Shown: positions 14,000 to 23,065 of the stretch, piece by piece
How positions within the stretch are numbered: position 1 is the stretch's first letter
Layout: every line of letters begins with the position of its first letter
NCBI RefSeq assembly: GCF_028656955.1
Contig: NZ_JAMDGY010000043.1
Span: 1 to 35,263, forward strand
Direction of reading: 5' to 3'
DNA from: Pseudomonas fontis
GTDB lineage: Bacteria > Pseudomonadota > Gammaproteobacteria > Pseudomonadales > Pseudomonadaceae
DNA: 35,263 nt
The notes under the pieces: model-generated
Database searches by the model: none
What the model saw: only the letters and a program-made list of their open reading frames with translations
Told to the model about the DNA's origin: nothing
Translations under genes and position numbers: made by a program

Positions 14000-16564
14000 T
14001 CAGGCAAAGACGATTTCGTCGCCCTGCGCCGTGGCAGTAATTGCGCTGCCTGGCAGGAACTGACCGGACAGGATCATCTGTGCCAACGGGTTCTCGATCC
14101 AGCGCTGGATGGCCCGTTTCAGCGGCCGTGCACCATAGACCGGGTCGTAACCCACAGCGACCAGCTTGTCCAAGGCCTCCGCACTCAGCTCCAGGCTCAG
14201 GTCGCGCTCGGCCAGACGGCTGCGCAGGCGGCCCAACTGGATCTGCGTGATGCCGGCGATCTGCTCGCGGCCCAGCGGCTCGAACACCACCACTTCGTCG
14301 ATCCGGTTGACGAACTCCGGACGGAAGTGCGCGCCGACTGCATCCATTACGGCTGCCCGCTGCGCCTCACGATCACCGACCAGGTCCTGGATCTGTGCAG
14401 AGCCCAGGTTGGAGGTCATCACGATCACCGTGTTGCGAAAATCTACTGTGCGGCCATGGCTGTCGGTCAGACGGCCATCTTCCAGCACCTGCAGCAACAC
14501 GTTGAACACATCCGGATGGGCTTTCTCCACCTCGTCGAGCAGCACCACCGAGTACGGCTTGCGACGTACAGCCTCGGTCAGGTAACCGCCTTCTTCATAA
14601 CCTACATAGCCTGGTGGTGCCCCGATCAGCCGCGCCACGGAATGTTTCTCCATGAACTCGGACATGTCGATACGCACCATCGCCTCTTCGGTGTCGAACA
14701 GGAACTCGGCCAGCGCCTTGCACAACTCGGTCTTACCGACACCGGTTGGGCCCAGGAACAGGAACGAGCCACTCGGCCGGTTCGGGTCGGACAAGCCGGC
14801 CCGCGAACGCCGTACCGCGTTGGACACAGCCACCACGGCCTCGTTCTGACCGATCACCCGCTCATGCAGCAGGCTTTCCATCTTCAGCAGCTTCTCGCGC
14901 TCGCCTTCGAGCATTTTCGACACCGGGATACCTGTCCACTTGGACACGACCTCGGCGATCTCTTCTTCCGTTACCTTGTTGCGCAGCAACTGGTTCTCGG
15001 CCTTGCCGTGCTGATCAACCATCTGCAGGCTGCGCTCCAGGTCCGGGATCACCCCGTACTGCAGCTCGGCCATGCGGCTCAGGTCGCCACGCCGGCGGGC
15101 AGTCTCCAGCTCCTGCTTGGATTGCTCGATCTTTTGCTGGATCTGCGCAGAACCCTGCACTTCGGCTTTTTCCGAGGTCCAGACTTCTTCCAGATCGGCG
15201 TACTCACGCTCCAGCCGAGCAATTTCTTCACGCAGTTTCTCGAGACGCTTGATCGCCGCCTCGTCTTCTTCTTTCTTAAGTGCCTGGGACTCAACCTTCA
15301 GTTGAATCAGGCGACGTTCCAGGCGGTCGAGCACTTCCGGCTTGGAGTCGATCTCCATACGAATGCGGCTGGCCGCTTCGTCGATCAGGTCGATGGCCTT
15401 GTCCGGCAACTGACGGTCAGTGATGTAGCGGTGGCTGAGCTTGGCCGCGGCAATGATTGCACCGTCGGTGATCGCCACCTTGTGGTGCACTTCATAGCGC
15501 TCTTTCAGGCCACGAAGAATGGCAATGGTGTCTTCTTCGCTAGGCTCTTCCACCAATACCTTCTGGAAGCGACGCTCAAGGGCGGCGTCCTTCTCGATGT
15601 ACTGGCGGTACTCGTTCAGCGTGGTAGCGCCAACGCAGTGCAATTCACCACGGGCCAGGGCCGGCTTGAGCATGTTGCCGGCATCCATGGAGCCTTCGCC
15701 TTTACCGGCGCCGACCATGGTGTGCAGCTCGTCGATGAACAGGATGATCTGGCCTTCCTGTTTCGACAGCTCATTGAGCAGGCTTTTCAGACGCTCTTCA
15801 AACTCGCCACGGAACTTGGCACCAGCGATCAACGCACCCATATCCAGAGAAAGCAGGCGCTTGCCTTTCAGGCCGTCCGGCACTTCGCCATTGATGATGC
15901 GCTGTGCCAGGCCCTCGGCGATGGCGGTTTTACCCACGCCAGGCTCACCGATCAGTACCGGGTTGTTCTTGGTACGACGCTGCAGCACCTGAATGGTACG
16001 GCGGATCTCGTCGTCACGGCCGATCACCGGGTCCAGCTTGCCTTCTTCAGCACGCTTGGTCAGGTCGACGGTGTACTTATCCAGGGCCTGGCGCGACTCT
16101 TCGGCGTTCGGGTCATTGACCGCCTCACCACCGCGCAGGTTGCTGATCGCGTTCTCCAGGGCTTTCTTGCTCACGCCCTGGCTGAGCAGCAACTTGCCCA
16201 GCTTGCTGTTCTCGTCCATGGCGGCGAGCAGCACCAGCTCGCTGGAAATGAACTGGTCGCCCTTCTGTTGCGCCAGCCGGTCTGCCTGGTTGAGCAGGCG
16301 CGCCAGGTCCTGCGACATGTTCACGTCGCCGGTCGGGTTTTGGATTTTCGGCAGTTGGTCGAGCTCTTTGCTCAAGCCTTTACGCAGGCTGTTGATGTCG
16401 AAGCCGACCTGCATCAGCAACGGACGGATCGAACCGCCCTGCTGATCGATCAGGGCTTGCAGCAGATGAGCAGGCTCGATGGCGGGATGATCCATGCCAA
16501 CGGCCAGGGATTGGGAGTCGGATAACGCCAGCTGTAATTTGCTGGTCAAACGGTCTATTCGCAT
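14000..16564 (-). CDS. clpB: ATP-dependent disaggregase ClpB
   Basis: An 854-residue Hsp100 chaperone that, with DnaK, threads and rescues aggregated proteins in the cytoplasm. It has the N-terminal Clp repeat domain (1-145), AAA-1 with Walker A GEPGVGKT (206-213), a coiled-coil middle domain (about 405-525, many Glu/Lys/Arg heptads) and AAA-2 with Walker A GPTGVGKT (about 605). No LGF/IGF tripeptide for ClpP docking is apparent, as expected for ClpB. AAGGAAGG lies 6 nt before the ATG. Length is typical. A heat-shock promoter is expected upstream, but I could not identify a clear sigma-32 site in the 124 bp before it. The long opposite-strand open frame across this gene is a codon-bias shadow. 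Confidence 0.97.
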   Translation of the reverse strand: MRIDRLTSKLQLALSDSQSLAVGMDHPAIEPAHLLQALIDQQGGSIRPLLMQVGFDINSLRKGLSKELDQLPKIQNPTGDVNMSQDLARLLNQADRLAQQKGDQFISSELVLLAAMDENSKLGKLLLSQGVSKKALENAISNLRGGEAVNDPNAEESRQALDKYTVDLTKRAEEGKLDPVIGRDDEIRRTIQVLQRRTKNNPVLIGEPGVGKTAIAEGLAQRIINGEVPDGLKGKRLLSLDMGALIAGAKFRGEFEERLKSLLNELSKQEGQIILFIDELHTMVGAGKGEGSMDAGNMLKPALARGELHCVGATTLNEYRQYIEKDAALERRFQKVLVEEPSEEDTIAILRGLKERYEVHHKVAITDGAIIAAAKLSHRYITDRQLPDKAIDLIDEAASRIRMEIDSKPEVLDRLERRLIQLKVESQALKKEEDEAAIKRLEKLREEIARLEREYADLEEVWTSEKAEVQGSAQIQQKIEQSKQELETARRRGDLSRMAELQYGVIPDLERSLQMVDQHGKAENQLLRNKVTEEEIAEVVSKWTGIPVSKMLEGEREKLLKMESLLHERVIGQNEAVVAVSNAVRRSRAGLSDPNRPSGSFLFLGPTGVGKTELCKALAEFLFDTEEAMVRIDMSEFMEKHSVARLIGAPPGYVGYEEGGYLTEAVRRKPYSVVLLDEVEKAHPDVFNVLLQVLEDGRLTDSHGRTVDFRNTVIVMTSNLGSAQIQDLVGDREAQRAAVMDAVGAHFRPEFVNRIDEVVVFEPLGREQIAGITQIQLGRLRSRLAERDLSLELSAEALDKLVAVGYDPVYGARPLKRAIQRWIENPLAQMILSGQFLPGSAITATAQGDEIVFA

Positions 16565-16688
16565 AAGTTACCTTCCTTTATGGGCAGGCCGGAGCGATGG
16601 ACACACCTGATGAAGAGAAGCCTGCCAGAGATACCCACATAGATAAGGGTGATTCTCGAAGATTCAAGCGTAGCGGGCTTGATCCAGG

Positions 16689-17429
16689 TCAGCGAGGTGC
16701 GAGCCAGACCAGCGAGGCGAAGCGCCCCGAGTTCGGGTTGCGACGGTAGGAATAGAAGCGCGGGTCTGTGACGGTGCACTCGCCACCGCCATAAACAGCG
16801 GTAACGCCACGGGCGGCCAGGCGAATGCGCGCCAACTGGTAGATGTCGGCCATGAACTTGCCGGGCTGATTGCCAGGCACAAAGGCCGAAGCACTTTCCG
16901 GATGAACGGTCATGAACGCGTCGCGAACTTCACCACCTACTTCAAAGGCCTTGGGGCCGATGGCGGGGCCAAGCCAGACCAGTACGTCTGCGGGTGCCAC
17001 ACCGAGCGTATCCAGCGTGGCTTCCAGCACCCCGCCGACCAGCCCGCGCCAGCCAGCATGCGCCGCCGCGACACGGGTGCCGGCGCGGTCGCAGAACAAC
17101 GCGGGCAGGCAATCGGCGGTCATCACGGTGCAGGCGATACCGGGGGTGGCGGTCCAGCTGGCGTCTGCCTCGGCGATAATCGCCGGGTTGGCGTCTGCCA
17201 CCACCAGGCCATGCACCTGCTTGAGCCAGGCCGGCTGGATGGCGAACTCGGCGCCCAGGCGTCGACGGTTCTCGGCCACTGCTGCCGGGTCATCGCCAAC
17301 ATGGTCACCGAGATTGAAGGATTCGTAGGGCGCTACGCTCACGCCGCCCTGTCGCGTGGTGACGCACGCCCGTACCCCGGCTGGCGCAGGCCAGTTCGGG
17401 ATCAGCAGGTCATGCGTCAGGCCGGTCAC
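16689..17429 (-). CDS. pgeF: Peptidoglycan editing factor PgeF (YfiH family)
   Basis: A 246-residue YfiH/DUF152-family enzyme. Family members were first called polyphenol oxidases (laccase-like) and were later assigned a role in removing wrongly incorporated L-serine from peptidoglycan precursors. The metal-site residues are visible: His73 (QVHG), Cys107 (TADCLPALFCD) and His124 (HAGWRG). The start is a GTG at 17429 overlapping the rluD stop by 4 bp (GTGA), which points to translational coupling. The order rluD-pgeF-clpB is conserved in pseudomonads. Confidence 0.93.
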   Translation of the reverse strand: MTGLTHDLLIPNWPAPAGVRACVTTRQGGVSVAPYESFNLGDHVGDDPAAVAENRRRLGAEFAIQPAWLKQVHGLVVADANPAIIAEADASWTATPGIACTVMTADCLPALFCDRAGTRVAAAHAGWRGLVGGVLEATLDTLGVAPADVLVWLGPAIGPKAFEVGGEVRDAFMTVHPESASAFVPGNQPGKFMADIYQLARIRLAARGVTAVYGGGECTVTDPRFYSYRRNPNSGRFASLVWLAPR

Positions 17430-18388
17430 CCGACAAACGCCTCGCGATCCTGCTTGAGCAGCGACAGCAACCAGACGAAGTCGTCCGGCAGTGACGATTC
17501 CCAGCCCATGCGCTCACCGGTGATCGGGTGATCCAGCTCCAGGAAGCGTGCATGCAGGGCCTGACGCGGGAAGGTCTTGAGGGCATCGACCATGGTCACG
17601 CTGGCAGCCGGCGGAATACGGAAGCGGCCACCGTAGACCGGATCGCCGACCAACGGGAAGTTGACGTGAGCCATGTGTACGCGGATCTGGTGAGTACGAC
17701 CGGTTTCCAGCTTCACCCGTACATGGGTATGCGAACGGAAACGGTCCAGTACGCGGTAGTGACTGACAGCCGGCTTGCCGCCTTCGGTCACGGCCATGCG
17801 CTGGCGTTGACCGCCATGGCGACCGATCGGGGCGTTGATCTTGCCCCCGGCGGTCACCACGCCAATCACGATGCACTCGTAGATACGGCTGACGCTGCGG
17901 TTCTGCAGTTGCTCGACCAGACGCGTCTGGGCCTGGATGGTCTTGGCGACCACCATCAGACCGGTGGTGTCCTTGTCCAGACGGTGCACGATACCGGCAC
18001 GCGGCACGTTGATGATGTCTGGCACATGGTGCAGCAAGGCATTGAGCAGGGTGCCATCGGCGTGGCCGGCAGCCGGGTGAACCACCAGGCCCGCAGGCTT
18101 GTTGATCACCAGGATGTGGTCGTCTTCGTAGACGATATCCAGCTCGATGTCCTGGGCGATCCACTCGCCCTGGGCTTCCTGCTCGGCGTCCAGCGCCAGC
18201 AGCGAGCCACCGTGAACGATATCGCGAGGACGCAAAACAGCGCCATCAACGGTCAGACGGCCCTCTTTGATCCAGGCGGACAGGCGCGAGCGCGAATGCT
18301 CGGCAAACAATTGGGCGGCGACTTGGTCGAGGCGTTGCCCGCCCAAATCGGACGGTACCTCTGCGCGAAGTTCAATATTCTCGGACAT
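17426..18388 (-). CDS. rluD: 23S rRNA pseudouridine synthase RluD
   Basis: A 320-residue enzyme that forms pseudouridines 1911, 1915 and 1917 (E. coli numbering) in helix 69 of 23S rRNA. An S4 RNA-binding domain occupies residues 15-75 (GGQRLDQVAAQLF). The catalytic motif HRLDKDTTG is at 135-143, with Asp138 as the nucleophile. Further family motifs are INKPAGLVVHP and LETGRTHQIRVH. I chose the ATG at 18388 (MSENIELRAEV), the usual family start; the open frame continues 28 codons upstream into the bamD promoter region. It is divergent from bamD, an arrangement conserved in Pseudomonas. Confidence 0.95.
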   Translation of the reverse strand: MSENIELRAEVPSDLGGQRLDQVAAQLFAEHSRSRLSAWIKEGRLTVDGAVLRPRDIVHGGSLLALDAEQEAQGEWIAQDIELDIVYEDDHILVINKPAGLVVHPAAGHADGTLLNALLHHVPDIINVPRAGIVHRLDKDTTGLMVVAKTIQAQTRLVEQLQNRSVSRIYECIVIGVVTAGGKINAPIGRHGGQRQRMAVTEGGKPAVSHYRVLDRFRSHTHVRVKLETGRTHQIRVHMAHVNFPLVGDPVYGGRFRIPPAASVTMVDALKTFPRQALHARFLELDHPITGERMGWESSLPDDFVWLLSLLKQDREAFVG

Positions 18389-18537
18389 GCTCGAATCAGG
18401 CGGAGGCACAGCCTTTGGTTTCGGCTGCACGCTTGTGGTTAAATACGGCGTCTTTTGCCCCGAGGGTTCCACGGGGCGTTCATCATAACAGGACGGCCTC
18501 GCCCAAGACAGCGGCCGTCATAGGGACGCAAGCCGCC

Positions 18538-19560
18538 ATGCAAGTGAAACACCTGCTGCTGATCGCCATCCTCGGACTCACTGCTGCTTGTTCTTCGAAG
18601 GAAGTCGTCGACGAAAACCTGAGCGAAGCCGAGCTGTACCAGCAGGCGCAGGCCGACCTGGACAACCACAGCTACACCAGCGCCACCGCCAAACTCAAGG
18701 CGTTGGAATCGCGTTACCCGTTCGGCCGCTATGCCGACCAGGCGCAGCTGGAGCTGATCTTCGCGAACTACAAGAACGCCGAGCCAGAAGCTGCTAAGTC
18801 GGCTGCGGAGCGTTTCATTCGCCTGCACCCGCAGCATCCTAACGTCGACTACGCCTACTACCTCAAGGGTCTGACCTCTTTCGACCAGGACCGTGGCCTG
18901 CTCGCGCGCTTCCTGCCGTTGGACATGACCAAGCGTGACCCGGGCGCTGCCCGCGACTCGTACAACGAGTTCGCCCAGCTGACCAGCCGCTACCCGAACA
19001 GCCGCTATTCGCCGGACGCCAAGCAGCGCATGATCTACCTGCGCAACCTGCTGGCTTCCTACGAGATCCACGTGGCCGACTACTACCTGACCCGTCAGGC
19101 CTATGTAGCCGCTGCCAACCGTGGTCGTTACGTAGTGGAAAACTTCCAGGAAACCCCATCGGTCGGTGACGGCCTGGCGGTGATGACCGAGTCGTACATG
19201 CGCCTGCACCTGGACGACCTGGCGGCTACCAGCCTGGAAACCCTGAAGCTGAACTACCCGAACCACCCAAGCCTGGTGGACGGTCAGTTCGTGCCGCAAC
19301 AGGACGAAGCAGACAGCCGTTCGTGGCTTTCGAAGGCCACCCTGGGCCTGATCGACACCGCAACGCCGCTGCCACCGGGTGAAACCCGCGCCAACCAGGA
19401 CGTGATCAAGCAGTACCAGGACGCCAAAGACGCGATCCCTGAAGATTTGCTGCCGAAAAACGCTGATGGCGACGTGATCGAAGAAGAAAACCATGAAGCT
19501 GCCGGCAACAATGACGACCGCTCCTGGTTCAGCTACATGACCTTCGGTGTGTTCGACTGA
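18538..19560 (+). CDS. bamD: Outer membrane assembly lipoprotein BamD
   Basis: A 340-residue lipoprotein, the essential partner of BamA in inserting beta-barrel proteins into the outer membrane. The signal peptide ends in the lipobox LTAAC, with Cys18 as the lipid-modified residue, made by LspA-type processing. Tetratricopeptide-like helices span about residues 30-240 (for example YQQAQADLDNHSYTSATAKL). The C-terminal extension beyond the ~245 residues of E. coli BamD is acidic and typical of Pseudomonas. The ATG at 18538 has AGGGACG upstream. A possible -10 (TTAAATA) lies about 100 bp before the gene. Confidence 0.95.
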   Translation: MQVKHLLLIAILGLTAACSSKEVVDENLSEAELYQQAQADLDNHSYTSATAKLKALESRYPFGRYADQAQLELIFANYKNAEPEAAKSAAERFIRLHPQHPNVDYAYYLKGLTSFDQDRGLLARFLPLDMTKRDPGAARDSYNEFAQLTSRYPNSRYSPDAKQRMIYLRNLLASYEIHVADYYLTRQAYVAAANRGRYVVENFQETPSVGDGLAVMTESYMRLHLDDLAATSLETLKLNYPNHPSLVDGQFVPQQDEADSRSWLSKATLGLIDTATPLPPGETRANQDVIKQYQDAKDAIPEDLLPKNADGDVIEEENHEAAGNNDDRSWFSYMTFGVFD

Positions 19561-19575
19561 ACACCCTGGGTAAAT

Positions 19576-19605
19576 AAAAAAGGGAGGCTTCGGCCTCCCT
19601 TTTTT
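19576..19605 (+). terminator. bamD terminator
   Basis: AGGGAGGC, tetraloop TTCG (19589-19592) and GCCTCCCT are followed by six T. It lies 16 bp past the bamD stop. A-rich sequence on the other flank would let it act in both directions. Confidence 0.93.
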
Positions 19606-19665
19606 ATTGGCCGCCGTCAGCGCCTGCCCTAAACTGGCGGCACTTCACTGACAAAGCTGGACGCC

Positions 19666-19893
19666 ATGGTTCGCCTACTTTTCTGGATCGCCCTGATTGC
19701 CGCTGCCTTCTGGCTATGGCGCAAGTTCAAGGCCAGTAATGCCGCCCCCACCAATACCCTCGATGACCCGCTGAAAATGGTCCGTTGCGCCCATTGCGGC
19801 GTTCATCTGCCCAATGACCGGGCGCTGCATCGGGGCAATGAGTGGTATTGCAGCTCGGCGCACCTGCAACAGGGCCCATCCGACAAACGGTAG
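19666..19893 (+). CDS. PP0621-family small membrane-anchored zinc-ribbon-like protein
   Basis: A 75-residue protein with one N-terminal membrane helix (LLFWIALIAAAFWLW), a short linker and a cysteine-containing domain: CAHCGVHLP with a further Cys and His in EWYCSSAHL. The CxxC-x(n)-C-x3-H pattern suggests a small metal-binding knuckle facing the cytoplasm or periplasm. It matches the PP0621-type family of pseudomonads. Function is unknown. It follows bamD but is separated from it by a terminator. Confidence 0.83.
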   Translation: MVRLLFWIALIAAAFWLWRKFKASNAAPTNTLDDPLKMVRCAHCGVHLPNDRALHRGNEWYCSSAHLQQGPSDKR

Positions 19894-19906
19894 CTGTTAG
19901 GACCAT

Positions 19907-19933
19907 TGTGGGAGCCGGCCTTGCCGGCGATGA
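19907..19933 (+). repeat. Pseudomonas REP palindrome (copy 2a)
   Basis: TGTGGGAGCCGGCCTTGCC followed by GGCGATGA matches copy 1a at 8393 with one change in the core. It lies between the PP0621-like gene and thiO. Confidence 0.87.
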
Positions 19934-19974
19934 GGCCAGTATCGCTGGCTGGAACTATGGCTGCGATGCAGCCA

Positions 19975-19999
19975 ATCGCCGGCAACGCCGGCTCCCACA
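19975..19999 (-). repeat. Pseudomonas REP palindrome, inverted (copy 2b)
   Basis: ATCGCCGGCAACGCCGGC followed by TCCCACA is the inverted partner of the REP at 19907. The pair lies between convergent genes, a common REP location that may help transcript ends. Confidence 0.87.
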
Positions 20000-20015
20000 A
20001 GGCCTCCCTGAGTGC

Positions 20016-21113
20016 TTACACCAACCGGCCCGCAGGTGCATAAGGCGCCGGATCAATGATCGGCGCACGCCCCGCGAGCAGATCGGCAAACAACTGGCAC
20101 GACGCCGGCGCCAGCACCAGCCCATTGCGGTAATGCCCGCAGTTCAGCCACAACCCGGCCCAACCCGGCACCTGTCCGATATACGGAATACCCTCCGGCG
20201 AGCCCGGCCGCAATCCCGCCCAATGCCCGACCGGCGTAGCATCCGCCAAGGCCGGCAACAGCTCGACCGCCGAAGCCTTCAGGCTCTCCAGCGCCACATC
20301 GGTTGGCGTCTTGTCGTAACCGGCATGCTCCAGTGTGCTGCCAATCAGGATGTGCCCATCCCGGCGCGGGATCGCATAGCGCCCCTTGGCCAACACCATG
20401 CTCGGCAGAAAATCATCGGCACATTTGAACAGGATCATCTGGCCTTTCACCGGCTCCACCGGCAACGACAGCCCCAGCAGGCGCAACAGGTCGCCACTCC
20501 AGGCACCGGCCGTGAGCACCACCTGATCGGCCTCGATCACCCCTTCAGGGGTCTGGACCCCGGTAATGCGCTCACCCGTGCGGCTGAACCCGGTAATTTC
20601 GCAGTGTTCCCTGAGCGTGACATTGGGCAACGCCAACAAGGCCGCCTTGAGCGATTTCACCAGGCGCGGGTTACGCACGTTGGCGACACCCTCCATATGA
20701 ATCGCCCGGCTGAAACCTTCGCCCAGCACCGGTACCGCCGCGTACGCCTGCTCGATCGGCACTGCACGCAGCGGCCGCCCTTCGCGCTCAGCCCAGGCCA
20801 GCGCCTCGGCTTCATCGTCCAGATCCAGCCAGTACAAGCCGGTGACGTGCACCTCGGGATCAACCCCGGTGCTGGCAAACAAACGCTCGCCCAGCTGTGG
20901 ATAGAAATCCTGCGACCAGTGCGCCAGCGCCGTCACGGCCGGGCTGTAGCGCCACGGGTAGAGCGGCGAAACGATCCCGCCTCCAGCCCAGGAAGACTCC
21001 TGGCCCACCTCACCCTTGTCGCACACCACCACCTGCTCGACATCGGCCGCCAGGTTGAACGCTGTCAGCAGGCCGATCACTCCACCACCGACAATCACTA
21101 CTTGCTTGGTCAT
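20016..21113 (-). CDS. thiO: Glycine oxidase ThiO
   Basis: A 365-residue FAD-dependent amine oxidase that converts glycine to iminoacetate for thiazole synthesis in thiamine production. The N-terminal dinucleotide-binding motif VVIVGGGVIGLLTAFNLA (5-22) and the SSWAGGGIVSP segment that contacts FAD are clear. Near the C terminus, WAGLRPGSPEGIPYIG and NCGHYRNGLVLAP match the DAO fold. The ATG at 21113 is chosen; the open frame further upstream overlaps pilE. The gap to pilE is 56 bp, so the two may share a transcript. Length is typical. Confidence 0.93.
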   Translation of the reverse strand: MTKQVVIVGGGVIGLLTAFNLAADVEQVVVCDKGEVGQESSWAGGGIVSPLYPWRYSPAVTALAHWSQDFYPQLGERLFASTGVDPEVHVTGLYWLDLDDEAEALAWAEREGRPLRAVPIEQAYAAVPVLGEGFSRAIHMEGVANVRNPRLVKSLKAALLALPNVTLREHCEITGFSRTGERITGVQTPEGVIEADQVVLTAGAWSGDLLRLLGLSLPVEPVKGQMILFKCADDFLPSMVLAKGRYAIPRRDGHILIGSTLEHAGYDKTPTDVALESLKASAVELLPALADATPVGHWAGLRPGSPEGIPYIGQVPGWAGLWLNCGHYRNGLVLAPASCQLFADLLAGRAPIIDPAPYAPAGRLV

Positions 21114-21169
21114 CTGTAGATCCAGTATCCGAAATAAACCGCAGCGCCAGCCCGACGCCATGAAAACGT

Positions 21170-21580
21170 TCAACTGCCCCAGCACCTCAGGTCGCGGTCT
21201 TCCACGGCATGGGGGTTGCCACGCACACCGCGCTGGTCGAGTTCGAAGTCGCCGCACGGGTCGGCCGCCATCATGCTGCCGGCACGGCGCGTGGCCGTCA
21301 GGGTAAAGCGCTCGGCTTCGCGGGCAGCCTGCAGGCGGTAATGACGTGTACCGGGCGACAATGGCGTTACCACGCCCTCGCGGTCGGCATAGTGGCCGGC
21401 CTGGGCGTAGTGGCGTTCCAGATGGTGCGCGCTTTCGAACAACAACCCGGCGATTTCCGTGCGCGCGGCCTTTCGGACCTGATCGCTGTAGCTGGGGTAG
21501 GCTATGCTTGCCAGCATGCCGACCACCGCCACGACAATCAACAATTCGATGAGGGACATACCCTTTGGTCTAGCGTCCAT
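21170..21580 (-). CDS. pilE: Type IV minor pilin PilE
   Basis: A 136-residue prepilin. The leader MDARPKG is cleaved before MSLIELLIVVAVVGMLASI, with Glu at +5 and the usual N-terminal helix ending near AYPSY. A Cys pair (DPCGDF and DLRCWG) probably forms the C-terminal loop. AGGAG lies 6 nt before the ATG. Length is close to P. aeruginosa PilE (about 140). It is the last gene of the pilV-pilW-pilX-pilE series. Confidence 0.9.
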   Translation of the reverse strand: MDARPKGMSLIELLIVVAVVGMLASIAYPSYSDQVRKAARTEIAGLLFESAHHLERHYAQAGHYADREGVVTPLSPGTRHYRLQAAREAERFTLTATRRAGSMMAADPCGDFELDQRGVRGNPHAVEDRDLRCWGS

Positions 21581-21589
21581 GCGGTTCTC

Positions 21590-22090
21590 CTAATGAATCT
21601 GGCGCCAGGCGATGCGTCGCTCAGGCGTTGCGCCCTGCACCAGCGGACGGGCAAAGATGCTTTCCAGTACCGCGCGGGCCGGGCCCTGCCGGCCGATCAC
21701 GGTTATGCGATAGAGCGTGACCGGAGCGCCATCAGGCATGCCGACTGCGCGGCTGCTCTCACCCAACTGCTGGATCAGGTAGAAGCCGCTGTCATCACCC
21801 GTCCAAGGCAACCCGGAGCCGCCCTCACCCGGGTGAATACCCGCTGCGCGGACTCGGCCTGCCTCCGGTGGTGGCAGGCAATAGCTGCAGCGCGCGACAG
21901 GCAGCGTTGCCCCCTCTCCCACCCGCAACAAGGCCTCCGCCCGCTCGAAGGCGCCCAGAGCGGCCGACTGATTGCCCGCCATGCGCGCCTGCGTGGCAGC
22001 GCTGCTCATGGCCGACAAGCCAAGCAGCCCCAGCAGGAGCACCAGCGTCAGGCAGACCAGCAACACCACGCCTCGCTCCCGGCGGCGCAT
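21590..22090 (-). CDS. pilX: Type IV pilus minor pilin PilX
   Basis: A 166-residue GspK/PilX-type minor pilin. The leader MRRRERG is followed by VVLLVCLTLVLLLGLLGLSAM. Position +5 is Val rather than Glu, which is normal for tip-capping GspK-like proteins. The ATG shares its A with the pilW stop codon (TGATG). The segment QARMAGNQSAALGAFERAEALL matches the PilX_N region. It is slightly shorter than P. aeruginosa PilX. Confidence 0.87.
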   Translation of the reverse strand: MRRRERGVVLLVCLTLVLLLGLLGLSAMSSAATQARMAGNQSAALGAFERAEALLRVGEGATLPVARCSYCLPPPEAGRVRAAGIHPGEGGSGLPWTGDDSGFYLIQQLGESSRAVGMPDGAPVTLYRITVIGRQGPARAVLESIFARPLVQGATPERRIAWRQIH

Positions 22091-22761
22091 CAGGACAACC
22101 TGTTGCGCAGGGCGGTGCTCAATCGGTAGGTCTGCTCGCGCACGTTCGATTGCGTATCACGCAGTGTCAGCAGCAGATGAATACCCTGTATCAAGGCTGG
22201 ATCGCCGACATCTGGACTAACCTCCACCTCCAACCGCGCCACCTGCTCAATCAGTACCGCGCTGCTGCCGGCACTGCTGAGCAGTAACTGGCCATCCTCC
22301 ACCCGGTACACCTGCTGACGGATCGGCAAGGCGAACTGCCCTGCCCCGGCTGCATGCTCCCCAGCCTTCACTTCGGCGTAAGTCAGGCAATCGGTCAGCA
22401 GCGTCCAGTTGGGGGCCCCGCTCAGGGCGCCCGCTTCGCTCACCAGCAGCGCCAGGCTGCGCAAGTTGCCAGCAGGGTCTCGATTGACGACCACAGGCCG
22501 GGCGAACGCCTCGGCTGTCGCCACGTCGGCAAAGGTGATGGCCTCCGTGCGCAGGCAGCCGAACATCCCACTCATGCGGATATCCCGGCTCAGGCGCATC
22601 AAGGCCAAGCGTGCGTCCTCCTGCAAGCGCGTGGCGGCTACCTGGGTCTGCCAGGTCTTGACGGCGGTGATGAACAATCGGCTGCCCGCCATGATCACGA
22701 TCACCCCGAGGCTCAGCGCCAGCAACGCTTCCACAAGGCCAAAACCGCGTAGCCGCCTCAC
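22090..22761 (-). CDS. pilW: Type IV pilus assembly protein PilW
   Basis: A 223-residue minor pilin starting with GTG at 22761, which overlaps the pilV stop (GTGA). The leader RRLRG is followed by FGLVEALLALSLGVIVIMAG, with Glu at +5. Then come conserved segments DARLALMRLSRDIRMSGMFGC and the globular C-terminal part. The much longer open frame reaching 23046 is a pilV shadow. PilW helps form the priming complex for pilus assembly with PilV, PilX and FimU/FimT. Confidence 0.87.
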   Translation of the reverse strand: MRRLRGFGLVEALLALSLGVIVIMAGSRLFITAVKTWQTQVAATRLQEDARLALMRLSRDIRMSGMFGCLRTEAITFADVATAEAFARPVVVNRDPAGNLRSLALLVSEAGALSGAPNWTLLTDCLTYAEVKAGEHAAGAGQFALPIRQQVYRVEDGQLLLSSAGSSAVLIEQVARLEVEVSPDVGDPALIQGIHLLLTLRDTQSNVREQTYRLSTALRNRLS

Positions 22762-22958
22762 GGTGCAACACCGTTCAAGCGCGCGCGTTCGTACGCTTCC
22801 TGCGCCGCGTAAACCGCCTGGGTCGCGCGCAGTGCGCTGTCGGTGGCGTGCAACGCCTGCCACTGCAACGCCGCAGCGCTGAACAAGCCCAGCGCCAGCA
22901 CCACCAGCGCTGCCAATACCTCGATCAATGTCACGCCTTGCTGTGCCTTCCTGGCCAT
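22758..22958 (-). CDS. pilV: Short PilV-like minor pilin
   Basis: A 66-residue prepilin: leader MARKAQQG, then VTLIEVLAALVVLALGLFSAAAL with Glu at +5, then QWQALHATDSALRATQAVYAAQEAYERARLNGVAP. AGGAGG stands 7 nt before the ATG. PilV in P. aeruginosa is about 185 residues, and this protein stops where the globular domain would begin. The GTGA overlap with pilW and the lack of a continuing frame argue that it is a natural short form and not a recent frameshift. The call rests on position and the N-terminal helix. Confidence 0.75.
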   Translation of the reverse strand: MARKAQQGVTLIEVLAALVVLALGLFSAAALQWQALHATDSALRATQAVYAAQEAYERARLNGVAP

Positions 22959-23065
22959 GTTCGCCTCCTGCGAAATTTCCCCGGGGCATCTCATACCCGG
23001 CTGACTGGACAGCCACCAGGCCTGCCCCGAATCTACAGGTAAGCACTTACAGCGAGGGATGCACG

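Noticed and set aside
13859..16525. 888-codon open frame opposite clpB
   Set aside because: It mirrors the clpB codon frame in GC-rich DNA and has no start signal; its composition (many His, Gln, Leu) is typical of a shadow frame.
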